In this document: in pieces, positions 33,904 through 44,547 of the stretch
Layout: each line of letters starts with the position of its first letter
Numbering within the stretch: the first letter of the stretch is position 1
Source: Crocosphaera sp.
GTDB taxonomy: Bacteria; Cyanobacteriota; Cyanobacteriia; Cyanobacteriales; Microcystaceae
Reading direction: 5' to 3'
Length of the DNA stretch: 45,275 nt
Assembly: GCA_030064955.1 (NCBI GenBank)
Contig: JASJDW010000004.1
Coordinates: forward strand, 1 to 45,275
The notes under the pieces: generated by a model
Database searches by the model: none
Seen by the model: only the letters and a program-made list of their open reading frames with translations
What the model was told of the DNA's origin: nothing
Made by a program: the position numbers and the translations under genes

Positions 33904-36900
33904 ATGATGGGTAATTATCAACAATCAATTAATAACGATTTATTATTTCCAATTACAAAAAGACAAAATCAAGGAGTAATTCCTCTCTCTTTTGCTCAAC
34001 AGCGTATTTGGTTTTTAGAACAATTACAACAAGAAAATACAGGAGATAATTTTTCATGTATTTTGTATATTCAAGGATCACTCGATGTTGTTATTTTAAA
34101 AAAAAGTATTACTGAAATTATCAAACGCCACGAAATTCTACGAACAAAATTTCTGATTATAAAGGGACAAGTTACTCAAATTATTGATGATCATATTGAT
34201 TTTAGTTTACCGATTATTGATTTATCTTCTATTCCGCAGGAAAAAATACTAATTGAAGGATTAAGCATCGCTGAACAAGAAGCACAAGAACCTTTGAATC
34301 TAGTTAATAATTTTCTCTTCCAGGTGAAATTACTGCGGTTAAATCAAAACTCTAATATACTATTATTTAAAGTTCACCCTATTATTTTTGATAGTTATTC
34401 TTTTGATTTATTATTTAAGGAATTAAATTTACTATATACTGCTTATTCTGAGGGTTTAAACTCTCCTTTAAAACCTTTTTCGATTCAATATGCAGATTTT
34501 TCTTCATGGCAAAGAAATTGCTTAACTGAAAAAGTATTAGAATCTCAAATAAGTTACTGGAAACAACAATTAGGTGGTACTTTACCGAGACTAGAATTAG
34601 CAAGCGATCGCCCTCGTCCCAGGGTTCAAACAAACAAAACGTTAACAAAAAGTTTTACTATTCCACAAGTATTAACAACAAGCATCAAGTCACTTGCTGA
34701 AGAAGAAGGAGTGAGTGTATTTATAATATTACTGTCAGTTTTTAAGATATTCTTAAGCCGTTATAGTAGACAAAAAGACATCATTATTGGTACCCCTGTT
34801 ACAGAGCGTCAAAGCCAAGAAACAAAGGATTTAATCGGTTTATTTGTTAACATTTTACCGATACGAAGTAATTTAACTAATTGTCATACTTTTAGAAACT
34901 TCCTCAATCAAATTAAAACAGTTTGTTTAGAAGCTTACACTCATCAAGATATTCCATTTGAGCAGTTAATTCAAATATTACAACCCAAACGAGATTTAAG
35001 TTATCATCCTATCTTTCAGGTTATGTTTGATCTAAAAGAGCAGTCGATTCAAGAACCTCAATTAAATAATTTGACGATAAGCATTATCAAAAAATTGGAA
35101 CCTGCTTACAACTTAGATTTGACTTTATTAATGGAAGAAAATGATGGAAAATTAATCGGTAAATGGCAGTATAATAGTGATTTATTTGATGAATCTAAGA
35201 TACAAAAAATGAGTGAGCATTTTGAAATCTTGTTATCGGAAATTATAGCTAAACCAGATAAAAATTTTTGGAAATTACCCTTAATTAGTGAAGAAGAGAA
35301 AAATCAATTATTATTTCAATGGAATCAGAAAGAGGCTAATTATCCTCAAGATCAATGTATCCATCAGTTATTTGAACAACAGGTTAGTAAAAACCCTGAT
35401 GCGATCGCTGTAAGATTTGAAAATCAAAAATTAACATACAGGGAATTAAATCAATCATCTAACCAATTAGCTAACTATCTAAAAAAAATAGGGGTTAATA
35501 CAGAAGAAGTTATCGGCTTATGTTTAGAACCTTCTTTAACAAGAATTATTGGATTATTAGCAATTCTAAAAGCAGGAGGTGTTTACTTACCCTTAGATTC
35601 AGGCTACCCTCAAGAACGATTAAAATTTATGATAGAAGATTCCAATGTATCTATTATTTTGACGCAAGAATCTTTAAATGCTAAATTGTCGATTAATTCA
35701 TTGCAACTTATTAACTTAGATTCAAATTGGGAGACAATCTCACAAGAATCGAGCCATAATCTTAAAACCGAGATAGCACCTAAAAACTTAGCTAACATTA
35801 TCTATACATCGGGTTCGACTGGAAAACCGAAAGGAGTTCTCATCTGTCATCAGGGATTATCTAATTTAGTTACAGATCACATTCAACTCTTTCAAGTCAA
35901 ACCATCCAGTCGAGTTTTACAATTTTCATCCTTAAGTTTTGATGCGTCAATGTGGGAAATTTTTCTGGCCCTTGCTTCTGGAGCTTGTTTATGTTCAGGA
36001 ACATTCGAGTCTTTATTACCAGGAAAAAATTTGCTTAATTTCTTTCAAGAAAAACAAATTACTCATGTAATGCTTGTCCCTTCTGCTTTAGCTAACTTAC
36101 CCCATACCAATCTGCCACAACTTAAGGTCATTCTTGCAGCAGGAGAAACCTGTCGTGGCGATTTAGTAAAAACATGGTCTGTAGGAAGAAAATTGTTTAA
36201 CGCCTACGGTCCAACGGAATCAACAATTTTAACCACAGTGTTTGATTGTCAAGGGATTAAAGATAATCGTATCCCTCCCATTGGTCGTCCTGTTGCTAAC
36301 ACTAAAGTTTATATTCTTGATGATAATTTACAACTGGTTCCCATTGGAGTTCCTGGAGAATTACATATTAGTAGTGTGGGGTTAGCGCGTGGTTACTTAA
36401 ATCGAGAGGAATTAACACAAAAAAAATTTATTCCCAATCCTTTTGGAGAAGGTAAGTTATACAAAACAGGAGATTTAGTTTATTATCTACCAGATGGGAA
36501 TATTCAATTCTTAGGTCGTATAGACAAGCAAGTTAAAATTAGGGGATTTAGAATTGAATTAGGAGAAATAGAAGCTCAATTAAACCAACATCCCAATATA
36601 CAAGAAGCCAAAGTTACCACCACAGAAAAGATTGCGGGTCAAAAACTATTAGTAGCTTATGTGATTCTTAACGCGAATATTTCTTCTTCATCAGATACCG
36701 CTCATCAACTACGAGAATATCTAAAAACCAAGCTACCAGATTATATGATTCCCTCGGCTTTTGTTGTCTTAGAATCTTTTCCTATAACCCCCAATGGCAA
36801 AATTGACTATCGCGGGTTTCCTACTCCTGATTTTTCTTCTCTTCAGAATGAATATATTGCTCCTCGAACCGCTACAGAGGCAATTTTAGCTAATATTTGG

Positions 36901-37980
36901 GGTCAGGTTTTGCAACTAAACAATATTGGAATTAGAGATAATTTCTTGGAGTTGGGGGGTAATTCTTTATTAGCTGTCCATCTGTTGGCTGAGATTGAAA
37001 AAGTATTTGCTAAACAACTTCCCTTAGCTGCCTTGTATAATTTTCCAACCGTTGAGGAACTGGCAACCCTTATCTCTCAAGAAGCGAAAAACTATGACTG
37101 GGAGGCGATAAAATCTATTATTCCCATTCAACCCAAAGGTTCTAAACCACCTCTATTTTTTATCCATATGTTAGGTAGAGGTCTAGATGTTTGCCGTCCT
37201 ATCATTAGTTACCTTAGCCCAGATCAACCGATTTATGGACTTAATGCTCAAACAACAGCCAAGAAATTGTATTTTTTCAATGGAGTGGAGGACTTGGCTA
37301 CTCATTACATTATGCAAATGCAACGGTTGCAACCCAAAGGCCCCTATTTCTTAGCAGGTATATCCTTTGGGGGTACAGTTGCCTATGAAATGGCACAACA
37401 ACTTCTATCTCAAGGGGAAACCGTGGCACTTCTGGCATTATTTGATACCCTCGCTCCAGACGCGATTCAAAAGTTACCCATCAATGAGCAAATTCAGCTT
37501 CATTGGAGTAACTTTGTAGAGCAGGGTTTCTCTTATCTTCTCGACAACTCAATTCAAATCATCAAGGGAAAAAGCTACAAAAATCGGAAGCGTCTTAAAC
37601 AACAGTTATCTAAAATGTATCTACCTTTTGCTCTTAGATTAAATCTTCCCTTGTCTGATGAAATGCAATATTTGATTTTTCAACAGGAAAACGTTGAAGC
37701 ATTGAAGAAATACACTCCAAAAATCTATCCAGGAAACCTCACTCTTTTCATAGCTCAAGATCGACAATTCTCACCCAGCTATTCTATCGATCCTCAACTG
37801 GGATGGGGAAAACTGGTAGATGGAGAATTGACAATTTATGAAACCCCTGGAACCCACATTGGGATGTTACTACAAGAATCTTCAGCAAAAATATTAGCTG
37901 AACAATTGACTCTTGCTATGGAAACCAGTACACAAAAGACTGTAGAGGAGCAGGGAGTGAGGAGCCGAGAGAAGATTTAA
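33904..37980 (+). CDS. Single-module nonribosomal peptide synthetase (C-A-PCP-TE)
   Basis: A 1358-residue protein. Condensation domain at about 25-460: its HHxxxDG motif is HPIIFDS (158-164), so the catalytic second His is Pro. Adenylation domain at 480-975 has IIYTSGSTGKPKG (632-644) and K966. Reading the specificity pocket against GrsA gives D680, A681, W684, M723, L744, A746, A767, I775, L776, suggesting a hydrophobic or aromatic substrate. Carrier domain Ser is S1021 in LGGNSLLA. Thioesterase at 1085-1330 has GISFGG (S1154) and GTHIGM near the end. With C broken it may work as an A-PCP-TE enzyme that releases a modified or dimerised monomer. No other biosynthetic gene is adjacent, so the product is unknown. 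Confidence 0.9.
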   Translation: MMGNYQQSINNDLLFPITKRQNQGVIPLSFAQQRIWFLEQLQQENTGDNFSCILYIQGSLDVVILKKSITEIIKRHEILRTKFLIIKGQVTQIIDDHIDFSLPIIDLSSIPQEKILIEGLSIAEQEAQEPLNLVNNFLFQVKLLRLNQNSNILLFKVHPIIFDSYSFDLLFKELNLLYTAYSEGLNSPLKPFSIQYADFSSWQRNCLTEKVLESQISYWKQQLGGTLPRLELASDRPRPRVQTNKTLTKSFTIPQVLTTSIKSLAEEEGVSVFIILLSVFKIFLSRYSRQKDIIIGTPVTERQSQETKDLIGLFVNILPIRSNLTNCHTFRNFLNQIKTVCLEAYTHQDIPFEQLIQILQPKRDLSYHPIFQVMFDLKEQSIQEPQLNNLTISIIKKLEPAYNLDLTLLMEENDGKLIGKWQYNSDLFDESKIQKMSEHFEILLSEIIAKPDKNFWKLPLISEEEKNQLLFQWNQKEANYPQDQCIHQLFEQQVSKNPDAIAVRFENQKLTYRELNQSSNQLANYLKKIGVNTEEVIGLCLEPSLTRIIGLLAILKAGGVYLPLDSGYPQERLKFMIEDSNVSIILTQESLNAKLSINSLQLINLDSNWETISQESSHNLKTEIAPKNLANIIYTSGSTGKPKGVLICHQGLSNLVTDHIQLFQVKPSSRVLQFSSLSFDASMWEIFLALASGACLCSGTFESLLPGKNLLNFFQEKQITHVMLVPSALANLPHTNLPQLKVILAAGETCRGDLVKTWSVGRKLFNAYGPTESTILTTVFDCQGIKDNRIPPIGRPVANTKVYILDDNLQLVPIGVPGELHISSVGLARGYLNREELTQKKFIPNPFGEGKLYKTGDLVYYLPDGNIQFLGRIDKQVKIRGFRIELGEIEAQLNQHPNIQEAKVTTTEKIAGQKLLVAYVILNANISSSSDTAHQLREYLKTKLPDYMIPSAFVVLESFPITPNGKIDYRGFPTPDFSSLQNEYIAPRTATEAILANIWGQVLQLNNIGIRDNFLELGGNSLLAVHLLAEIEKVFAKQLPLAALYNFPTVEELATLISQEAKNYDWEAIKSIIPIQPKGSKPPLFFIHMLGRGLDVCRPIISYLSPDQPIYGLNAQTTAKKLYFFNGVEDLATHYIMQMQRLQPKGPYFLAGISFGGTVAYEMAQQLLSQGETVALLALFDTLAPDAIQKLPINEQIQLHWSNFVEQGFSYLLDNSIQIIKGKSYKNRKRLKQQLSKMYLPFALRLNLPLSDEMQYLIFQQENVEALKKYTPKIYPGNLTLFIAQDRQFSPSYSIDPQLGWGKLVDGELTIYETPGTHIGMLLQESSAKILAEQLTLAMETSTQKTVEEQGVRSREKI

Positions 37981-38123
37981 TGTAAGCGTTATTGATTTAA
38001 AACGTATACATTAAGTCTAACATCGCTATTGTATCATTAATCCAAAACATGGTGAGAAGTATTTCTTTAATTCTTTAAAATCCTTATTTATCTTGAAAAG
38101 TCAGAACTAGAGGTATGTGAACG

Positions 38124-41100
38124 ATGGCCATCTCCAGCACGTCGAATAATGATCCCTTACAATTAATAGATCCCTTAATTGCTGATTTATTAAATTTAAG
38201 TTTAGACCAAATGCAGCAAGGACTCAGAGACTTTGCGACTGCACCAGATTTTTTAGCCAAAATGCAGTTAGCGTTTGGGGATAGTTTTACCCCTGAGACT
38301 GCCCTTAGTTTGTCTCAGAATTGGCTGAAAGGAGATTTTACCTTGCCCTCCATTGAGATTCTCCCTACTGTGACTCTTAACGGTGTTTATGGAGGTTATG
38401 CAAGTACGATAAATACGATATATCTGTCTGAACAATTCCTCAACGAAAATTCAGTATCAGCCATAACAGATGTACTTCTAGAGGAATTTGGTCACTCTAT
38501 AGACAGTATGTTCAATGAATTAGACTCTCCAGGTGATGAAGGACAAATTTTTGCTGGATTGGTTCGAGGAATATCTTTACCTGAATCAGAGTTGCAAGCC
38601 TTAAGACAAGAGAATGACTTCGCTACTATATTTGTAAATGGTCAAGAAATTCAGATTGAACAAGGAAGTGTGTCAGATAGTGGAGGCTTTGAAGGAAGTT
38701 TTCAGACGATAACACTAGATACTAACGGTGGTGGATTTGCTTCCTTTCGATATGAACATTTTGTTATTCCAGATAATTTCATCATTCGTTACGAAGGGCA
38801 AAATATCTTAGAAACGGGCTTTACTGGAGGAAGTCAGACAGGAACAGTACAAATTCCTGAAGGCAATTCTGATCAATTAGAAATTATAGTCGCCACTGAT
38901 GATGAAGGAACGGCTTGGAATTATGATGTTGAAACGTTTGCGCCAGGGTTAAATATTCAAGATGCCTATATTGATGTAGCAGAAGGCACTAATCAAACCG
39001 CAAAGCTCAAATTCCCTGTTACCCTTTCAGAAGCTTTCGATGTTGAAGTTAGTGTCAACTATTTTACCTTGGTGGGGACCGCAGTTGATGGGGTAACAGG
39101 TAACGATAGGAGAGACTATCAACCGATTACAGGTACTTTAACCTTTGCACCAGGTGAAACGAGTAAAGAAATTGAAATAACTGTATTTGGGGATACTCCA
39201 GTCAATTATGGCGGGAATAAAAATTTTGAAATTTTTGCCAGAGATACAGCCTATCGAGATTGGCAAGAAGGACAGGACATTGATTTGAACAGCAGTTTGT
39301 CCTATGGAGATTTGGGATATCGAGTCGATCAGTTTTTTAATGATAGCAGTACGGGGTTTCAGGCAGCAGGATTGACATCAGATGAAAATTTCTTTGTTTT
39401 AATCAGCGATCCGGTTAATGCAGATATTAGTAAGGATAGTAGTGAAGAAAGGGATCGCTTATTGATGGATTTAGAAGAATTTCTGGGGGGAGAAACCAGT
39501 TCATTAACCTACCAGAAAGCATTAGAAACCGTTAATGACTTGCAGACGCAAGATGTCTCTTGGACTTTTGCTACAGGGACTATTTACGATTTAGGGAAAG
39601 CTCCCGTCTTGGCAATTCGTGGGACACAACCCGACCAACTCAGAACTGATGTGTGGGATGATGCCAATCCCAGTGGGATAGGATATGGTCAATTTAGCGC
39701 AAATAGAAGTAGTCTCAATCAATGGTTAGAGGAAGTTAGTGAACCAGAAGACACATCAATTTTATTTAAACCTCATATTACAGGCCACAGTCTCGGTGGC
39801 GCATTGACTCAGTGGGTAGCGGCTGATTATTCTTCCCAAGGAAATTTAGGGGATATTGTCACCTTCAACTCTCCAGGTATTTCGGTTGCGGCTGCGAATA
39901 GCTTTGCTGGGGCTGAAAAAGTGACTCACTATATTACTTCAATAGACATAGTGAGTATGGCTGGATTCCGTTATATTCCTGGACAGTATATCCTATCCAA
40001 TCAATCCTCAATTGATCCACTTAATGCTCATCTTCATCCTGTTATTATTCCCAAAAATGATCGGGATGGATTAACCAAACCAGCGGGTTTAAGGATAGAC
40101 ACCATTGGTAGTACCAATACCCTAAGTAGTCCATTCTTTACTTACTTACCTGATCCAGATTATTTTGCGATTCAGGTTATCATCGCAGGGTTAGGTCTTA
40201 TAACCCCCATTCCAGGGGCAACAACAACAGGAGCTTATGTAGCCAGTGTATTAACATTTCGTGGTACTACCGAAGTCAATCGTCAAATCATTGGTGCAGT
40301 TATTTATGGTATTGATTATGCTGTTGAGTTTACCAAGGCAACAGTACAAGCCGCTTGGAATGCAGCTAAACAATGGACAAGCGATGCCTGGGATGCTATT
40401 CAAACCTGGGGAGAAGCGGCTTGGGATGCCGTCGGTAATTGGACAACAGCCGCTTGGAATGCGACGACTGAGTGGGTTAGTAATGCTTGGGAAGCTACCA
40501 AACAATGGACTTCTGATGCTTGGGAAGCTACCAAACAATGGACTTCTGATGCTTGGGATGCCACCAAACAATGGACTTCTGATGCTTGGGATGCCACCAA
40601 ACAATGGACTTCTGATGCCTGGGATGCCACCAAACAATGGACTTCTGATGCCTGGGATGCCACCACTCAATGGACTTCTGATGCTTGGGAGGCCACCACT
40701 CAATGGACTTCTGATGCTTGGAATGCTACCAAAGAGTGGACTTCTGATGCTTGGAATGCCACCACTCAATGGACTTCTGATGCCTGGGAGGCGACGACAG
40801 AATGGTTAGGTAGTTTTTTGCCATTTTCCTCAAATTTGCTGGCAGTAGCAGCCTTTGAAACTACTGAAATTAATCTTCAACAGACTCAAATTAGTAATCC
40901 TTGGGAAGCGACTACTTATTGGACTCCCGAAGCTTGGGCAGCGACTACTCAATGGACTGATGCAGCCTGGGAAGCAACCACTCAATGGACAATAGAAATA
41001 TGGCAGGAAACCACCGAATGGACTCCTGAAGCCTGGGAAGCGACGACGCAATGGACTGATGATATTTGGCAAGCAACCAGCTTACTTGATAGTGTGGCAG

Positions 41101-44100
41101 GGGATGAAATAATCTTTGGTACTACTGGTAATGATAATCTTAGTGGCGAATCAGGAGATGACATTATTGATGGAGGAGACGGCAATGATGTGATTGACGG
41201 AGGAGAGGGAAATGACATCATCCGAGGAGGCATCGGGAATGATATCGTAACAGGAGGTTCCGGTAGCGATAGTTTCGTGTTTGATAGTCCCACAGAAGGG
41301 ATAGATACTATTGAAGACTTCGACAGTCGTGAAGGCGATCGCCTGGTTATCTCAGCAGAAGGCTTTGGTGGTGGATTGACCCCTAATGCGGTTCTTGAAG
41401 AGTCTCAGTTTGTTCTGGGAACAGAAGCCCTCGATAGTGATGATCGCTTCATCTACGATCCCACAACGGGCAATCTTTTCTTTGATCCAGACGGAACTGG
41501 CGATACACCGCAACAACTGATCGCAACTCTTACAGGCGCACCAACCTTAAGTGCGGCTGATATCTTTATTTCAGGAAGCTCAACAACCCCAACAATTAAA
41601 ATTACGGCTCCGACAACTGATATTAGTGGCACGGAGGTAACAATTGAATGGAATGCCTTTGATGCTGATTCAGACGCAACTATTAGTTTATTCTATGATA
41701 CGGACAATCAAGGCTTTGATGGTGTTTTAATCGTTGATGGACTGGCTGAAACTGATGGGGAAGGAAGTTTTATCTGGAATACCGAAAATATTCCTCAAGA
41801 AGACTACTTCATTTACGCTGTTATTGATGATGGAACTCACCCTCCTGTCTTCAATTATGGCAAGGGGCAAGTTCAGTTAAAACCTATAGAAGAAGCTGAT
41901 TTATCTGTTACTCAAACAGCCAATTTCACCTCTGTCGGTGTTGGAGAAACCCTAACCTACACCATTGAAGTCACCAATAACGGCACAATGACCTCTCAAG
42001 GGGTCACTGTGATAGAAACTTTACCAGAAACAGTCACCTTTGTGTCTGCGAGCTTAACACCGGCGGAGGAAACAGACAATACCTTTACCTTTGAAATCGG
42101 TGATTTAGAGGCTGGTGAAAGTCAAACTATTGAGATCAGTGTTATTGCTCCTAATTTCGCCGATATTATTACCGCTAGTGCTGCCGTTACTAGCGAAACA
42201 ACTGACCCAAATACCAGCAATGATATTGCTAATCTCTCGACGGAGGTTACTGCACCAGACCTGCCTGACTTAGCTGTGACTCGTACGGATGGTTCTGGGA
42301 CAGTCAACCTTAGAGATCCCTACAGTTATACCCTAACCGTTACCAACAACGGTTCAGCCGAAGCAACAGGTGTTGTCCTGACAGAACGCCTACCTTCAAC
42401 CGTCAATGTCATCAATGCTACAGCAAGTACCCCTGGACTAGAGCGTAACTTGGTCGATATTATTGAGTTCCAACTTGATGCAGGTGAACGAGTTATCCTA
42501 GATATTGATGCCGATGAACTTGGTTCAACACTAGATCCTATTCTGCGCTTGTTTAACTCTGCTGGTACACAATTAGCGGTTAGTGATGATGATCCCGCCC
42601 CCGGAGAATTTTTTACCCTAGATTCTTACATCGATTTTAGCGCGTCTGTAGCTGATACTTATTATGTTGGGGTGAGTGGCTATTCTAACTTTAGCTATGA
42701 TCCTTTCATTGACGGCAGTGGTGCTTTTAATTCTTCGTCAGGTAGTTATGAACTCGCAATTCAGGTTGGTAGTGGTGGTTCGGTCAATCAAGTTGTCTTA
42801 CCTGAACCCAATAATACCATTCCGCAAGCAGTCGATAGCGGTTTAAGTTCAGCCAATCCAGGAACTTTGATCGCTACAGGGTTGATTCGTACTGATACCA
42901 ATCCTATTACCATTAGCAACGGGGTTGTCACAGCTAATTTAGGTAATCTCGATATTGGTGAAAGTGCCACTGTTGATCTGACTTTATCTTCCATTGCTGC
43001 GGGCAATCTCAGCAGCACCACCAACGTAAGGAGCAATGAACCCGATGCAAATCCCCTGAATAACTTAATTGTTGGGCGACAAGCCGTTAGTTCCATTACA
43101 CCAACAGAAATCGATCTAGAATTAAGTCAAACCGTTAGCAATGCTAATCCTGCGATCGGTGACCAAATTACCCTGAGCTTAACATTAACTAACCGAGGGC
43201 CCGGAACAGCTACCAGTATCGAAGTCCGAGATATTTTACCCGCAGACTTAGAGTTTCTGTCGGCTTCCACATTACAGGGAACTTACAACAGCAATACAGG
43301 TGTCTGGAATGTCGGCAATATGCGGGACAATCTCAGCCGAACCCTAACAATTACTGCCAGGGTAAATGGTGGTCAATCTTTAACTAATACCGCTGAAGTC
43401 ATCACGGTTTTTGAAGCTGATGTTGATTCAAACCCCAACAATAACGATCCTAATGAGGATGATCAAGCTTCAATTATCATAGATATCCAGAATGAAGATC
43501 CTATCGTTCAAATTGATAAAACTCTCACGGTTCTAGAAGATGCGACTCCTACGTTCCTAGAGATTTCAGCACCGACGGATGCTAATGGGGACTCTTTAAC
43601 CTTAACTGTTAATACTGTTCCTGACCCAACTTTAGGGGAAGTCCGCTATGGGGATGGTGTCACACCTGTTGTTGTGGGTAGTCTCCTGACTGAACAACAG
43701 TTGACAAGTCTATTGTTTATTCCCGTTGCTGATGCCAATGGCAGTGCAGGAACCTTTAGCTACAGTGTTAGTGATGGTCAAGGCGGTTTAGTCTCTCAAA
43801 CCATAACATTGGAGATTATTCCCGTCAACGATGCTCCTGTAGCAGTTGATGACACCGCTACTACCTTAGAAAATACCCCACTGATTCTTGAGGCAACTTC
43901 TCTGTTGGCTAACGATGAAGATGTTGAACAAGATGAATTAAGGATTACTGAAGTTGGCAACGCAACCAACGCTCAAGTAATACTCGACGACAATGGCAAT
44001 GTGATCTTTACCCCTGAGACTAACTTTACGGGAGAAGCAACCTTTGATTACACCGTTAGTGATGGGAATAATGGGACGAACACTGGCACAGTAACGGTAA

Positions 44101-44501
44101 CAGTCACCCCAGACACTCAACCAACGGAAATTATTGGAACAACGGGAGTCGATGTTTTAGTAGGAACATCAGACAATGACATCATCACTGGACTTTTAGG
44201 TGCAGATACCCTTACAGGTAATGAGGGTAACGATATTTTTGTTTATGAAAGTTACCGCGATCGCACCGACACCATTACCGATTTTGAAACCGATGACCGC
44301 ATCGATCTCAGTCAAATTTTTGCCAGTGCTGACTATGGCAGTATTACCCCCTATGAATCCTATGTACAGTTAGTTCAAGTAGGGGCAACTACCAATCTCC
44401 AAATTAACCCTGTTGGCGACTCTCGTAATATCTTTAGAACTTTAGCTGTTCTGGAAAATGTCACTGCAACTGACTTGAATGCCAGCCATTTTATCGTTTA
44501 A
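38124..44501 (+). CDS. RTX-type secreted lipase/adhesin with Trp-rich 11-residue repeats
   Basis: A 2125-residue protein. Residues 115-140 hold LLEEFGHSID, a variant of a zinc-protease-like motif with Glu instead of the first His. A Calx-beta-like segment is at about 270-345. A class 3 lipase follows with GHSLGG (Ser556). Residues 743-896 and 925-990 are 14 and 6 tandem 11-residue units of the type AWDATKQWTSD. A calcium-binding RTX block (GGDGNDVIDGG) follows at about 1000-1050. The C-terminal half has DUF11-like domains, a PPC-like domain (DIDADELGSTLDPILRLF), a cadherin-like domain (NDAPVAVDDTATT) and a final RTX piece with GNEGNDIFVYES. There is no Sec signal; the C-terminal RTX end fits type I secretion. 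I infer a secreted, calcium-stabilised lipid-acting surface protein. Confidence 0.85.
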   Translation: MAISSTSNNDPLQLIDPLIADLLNLSLDQMQQGLRDFATAPDFLAKMQLAFGDSFTPETALSLSQNWLKGDFTLPSIEILPTVTLNGVYGGYASTINTIYLSEQFLNENSVSAITDVLLEEFGHSIDSMFNELDSPGDEGQIFAGLVRGISLPESELQALRQENDFATIFVNGQEIQIEQGSVSDSGGFEGSFQTITLDTNGGGFASFRYEHFVIPDNFIIRYEGQNILETGFTGGSQTGTVQIPEGNSDQLEIIVATDDEGTAWNYDVETFAPGLNIQDAYIDVAEGTNQTAKLKFPVTLSEAFDVEVSVNYFTLVGTAVDGVTGNDRRDYQPITGTLTFAPGETSKEIEITVFGDTPVNYGGNKNFEIFARDTAYRDWQEGQDIDLNSSLSYGDLGYRVDQFFNDSSTGFQAAGLTSDENFFVLISDPVNADISKDSSEERDRLLMDLEEFLGGETSSLTYQKALETVNDLQTQDVSWTFATGTIYDLGKAPVLAIRGTQPDQLRTDVWDDANPSGIGYGQFSANRSSLNQWLEEVSEPEDTSILFKPHITGHSLGGALTQWVAADYSSQGNLGDIVTFNSPGISVAAANSFAGAEKVTHYITSIDIVSMAGFRYIPGQYILSNQSSIDPLNAHLHPVIIPKNDRDGLTKPAGLRIDTIGSTNTLSSPFFTYLPDPDYFAIQVIIAGLGLITPIPGATTTGAYVASVLTFRGTTEVNRQIIGAVIYGIDYAVEFTKATVQAAWNAAKQWTSDAWDAIQTWGEAAWDAVGNWTTAAWNATTEWVSNAWEATKQWTSDAWEATKQWTSDAWDATKQWTSDAWDATKQWTSDAWDATKQWTSDAWDATTQWTSDAWEATTQWTSDAWNATKEWTSDAWNATTQWTSDAWEATTEWLGSFLPFSSNLLAVAAFETTEINLQQTQISNPWEATTYWTPEAWAATTQWTDAAWEATTQWTIEIWQETTEWTPEAWEATTQWTDDIWQATSLLDSVAGDEIIFGTTGNDNLSGESGDDIIDGGDGNDVIDGGEGNDIIRGGIGNDIVTGGSGSDSFVFDSPTEGIDTIEDFDSREGDRLVISAEGFGGGLTPNAVLEESQFVLGTEALDSDDRFIYDPTTGNLFFDPDGTGDTPQQLIATLTGAPTLSAADIFISGSSTTPTIKITAPTTDISGTEVTIEWNAFDADSDATISLFYDTDNQGFDGVLIVDGLAETDGEGSFIWNTENIPQEDYFIYAVIDDGTHPPVFNYGKGQVQLKPIEEADLSVTQTANFTSVGVGETLTYTIEVTNNGTMTSQGVTVIETLPETVTFVSASLTPAEETDNTFTFEIGDLEAGESQTIEISVIAPNFADIITASAAVTSETTDPNTSNDIANLSTEVTAPDLPDLAVTRTDGSGTVNLRDPYSYTLTVTNNGSAEATGVVLTERLPSTVNVINATASTPGLERNLVDIIEFQLDAGERVILDIDADELGSTLDPILRLFNSAGTQLAVSDDDPAPGEFFTLDSYIDFSASVADTYYVGVSGYSNFSYDPFIDGSGAFNSSSGSYELAIQVGSGGSVNQVVLPEPNNTIPQAVDSGLSSANPGTLIATGLIRTDTNPITISNGVVTANLGNLDIGESATVDLTLSSIAAGNLSSTTNVRSNEPDANPLNNLIVGRQAVSSITPTEIDLELSQTVSNANPAIGDQITLSLTLTNRGPGTATSIEVRDILPADLEFLSASTLQGTYNSNTGVWNVGNMRDNLSRTLTITARVNGGQSLTNTAEVITVFEADVDSNPNNNDPNEDDQASIIIDIQNEDPIVQIDKTLTVLEDATPTFLEISAPTDANGDSLTLTVNTVPDPTLGEVRYGDGVTPVVVGSLLTEQQLTSLLFIPVADANGSAGTFSYSVSDGQGGLVSQTITLEIIPVNDAPVAVDDTATTLENTPLILEATSLLANDEDVEQDELRITEVGNATNAQVILDDNGNVIFTPETNFTGEATFDYTVSDGNNGTNTGTVTVTVTPDTQPTEIIGTTGVDVLVGTSDNDIITGLLGADTLTGNEGNDIFVYESYRDRTDTITDFETDDRIDLSQIFASADYGSITPYESYVQLVQVGATTNLQINPVGDSRNIFRTLAVLENVTATDLNASHFIV
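40350..40811 (+). repeat. 14 x 33-bp coding repeats (Trp hendecads, block 1)
   Basis: Exactly 14 units of 33 bp without a single indel encode 11-residue units with Trp at positions 3 and 9 of the unit (consensus DAWDATKQWTS). The central units are nearly identical, the outer ones diverged. This is coding, not CRISPR: there are no spacers. Confidence 0.85.
40896..41093 (+). repeat. 6 x 33-bp coding repeats (Trp hendecads, block 2)
   Basis: Six more diverged 33-bp units in the same frame after an 84-bp interruption. They encode units such as EAWEATTQWTD; the last one has lost its second Trp (DIWQATSLLDS). Confidence 0.75.
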
Positions 44502-44547
44502 AAACGTCTCATTCAATCTCCTGTTAATCTTACCAAAAATACCGCTC

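Noticed and set aside
40251-40809. Long open frames of 170-180 codons on both strands over the Trp repeats
   Set aside because: A stop-free repeat unit whose length is a multiple of three keeps several frames open; products are low-complexity and lack start signals.
40350-40811. A CRISPR array
   Set aside because: The 33-bp repeats are contiguous without spacers and lie in frame within a long coding sequence.
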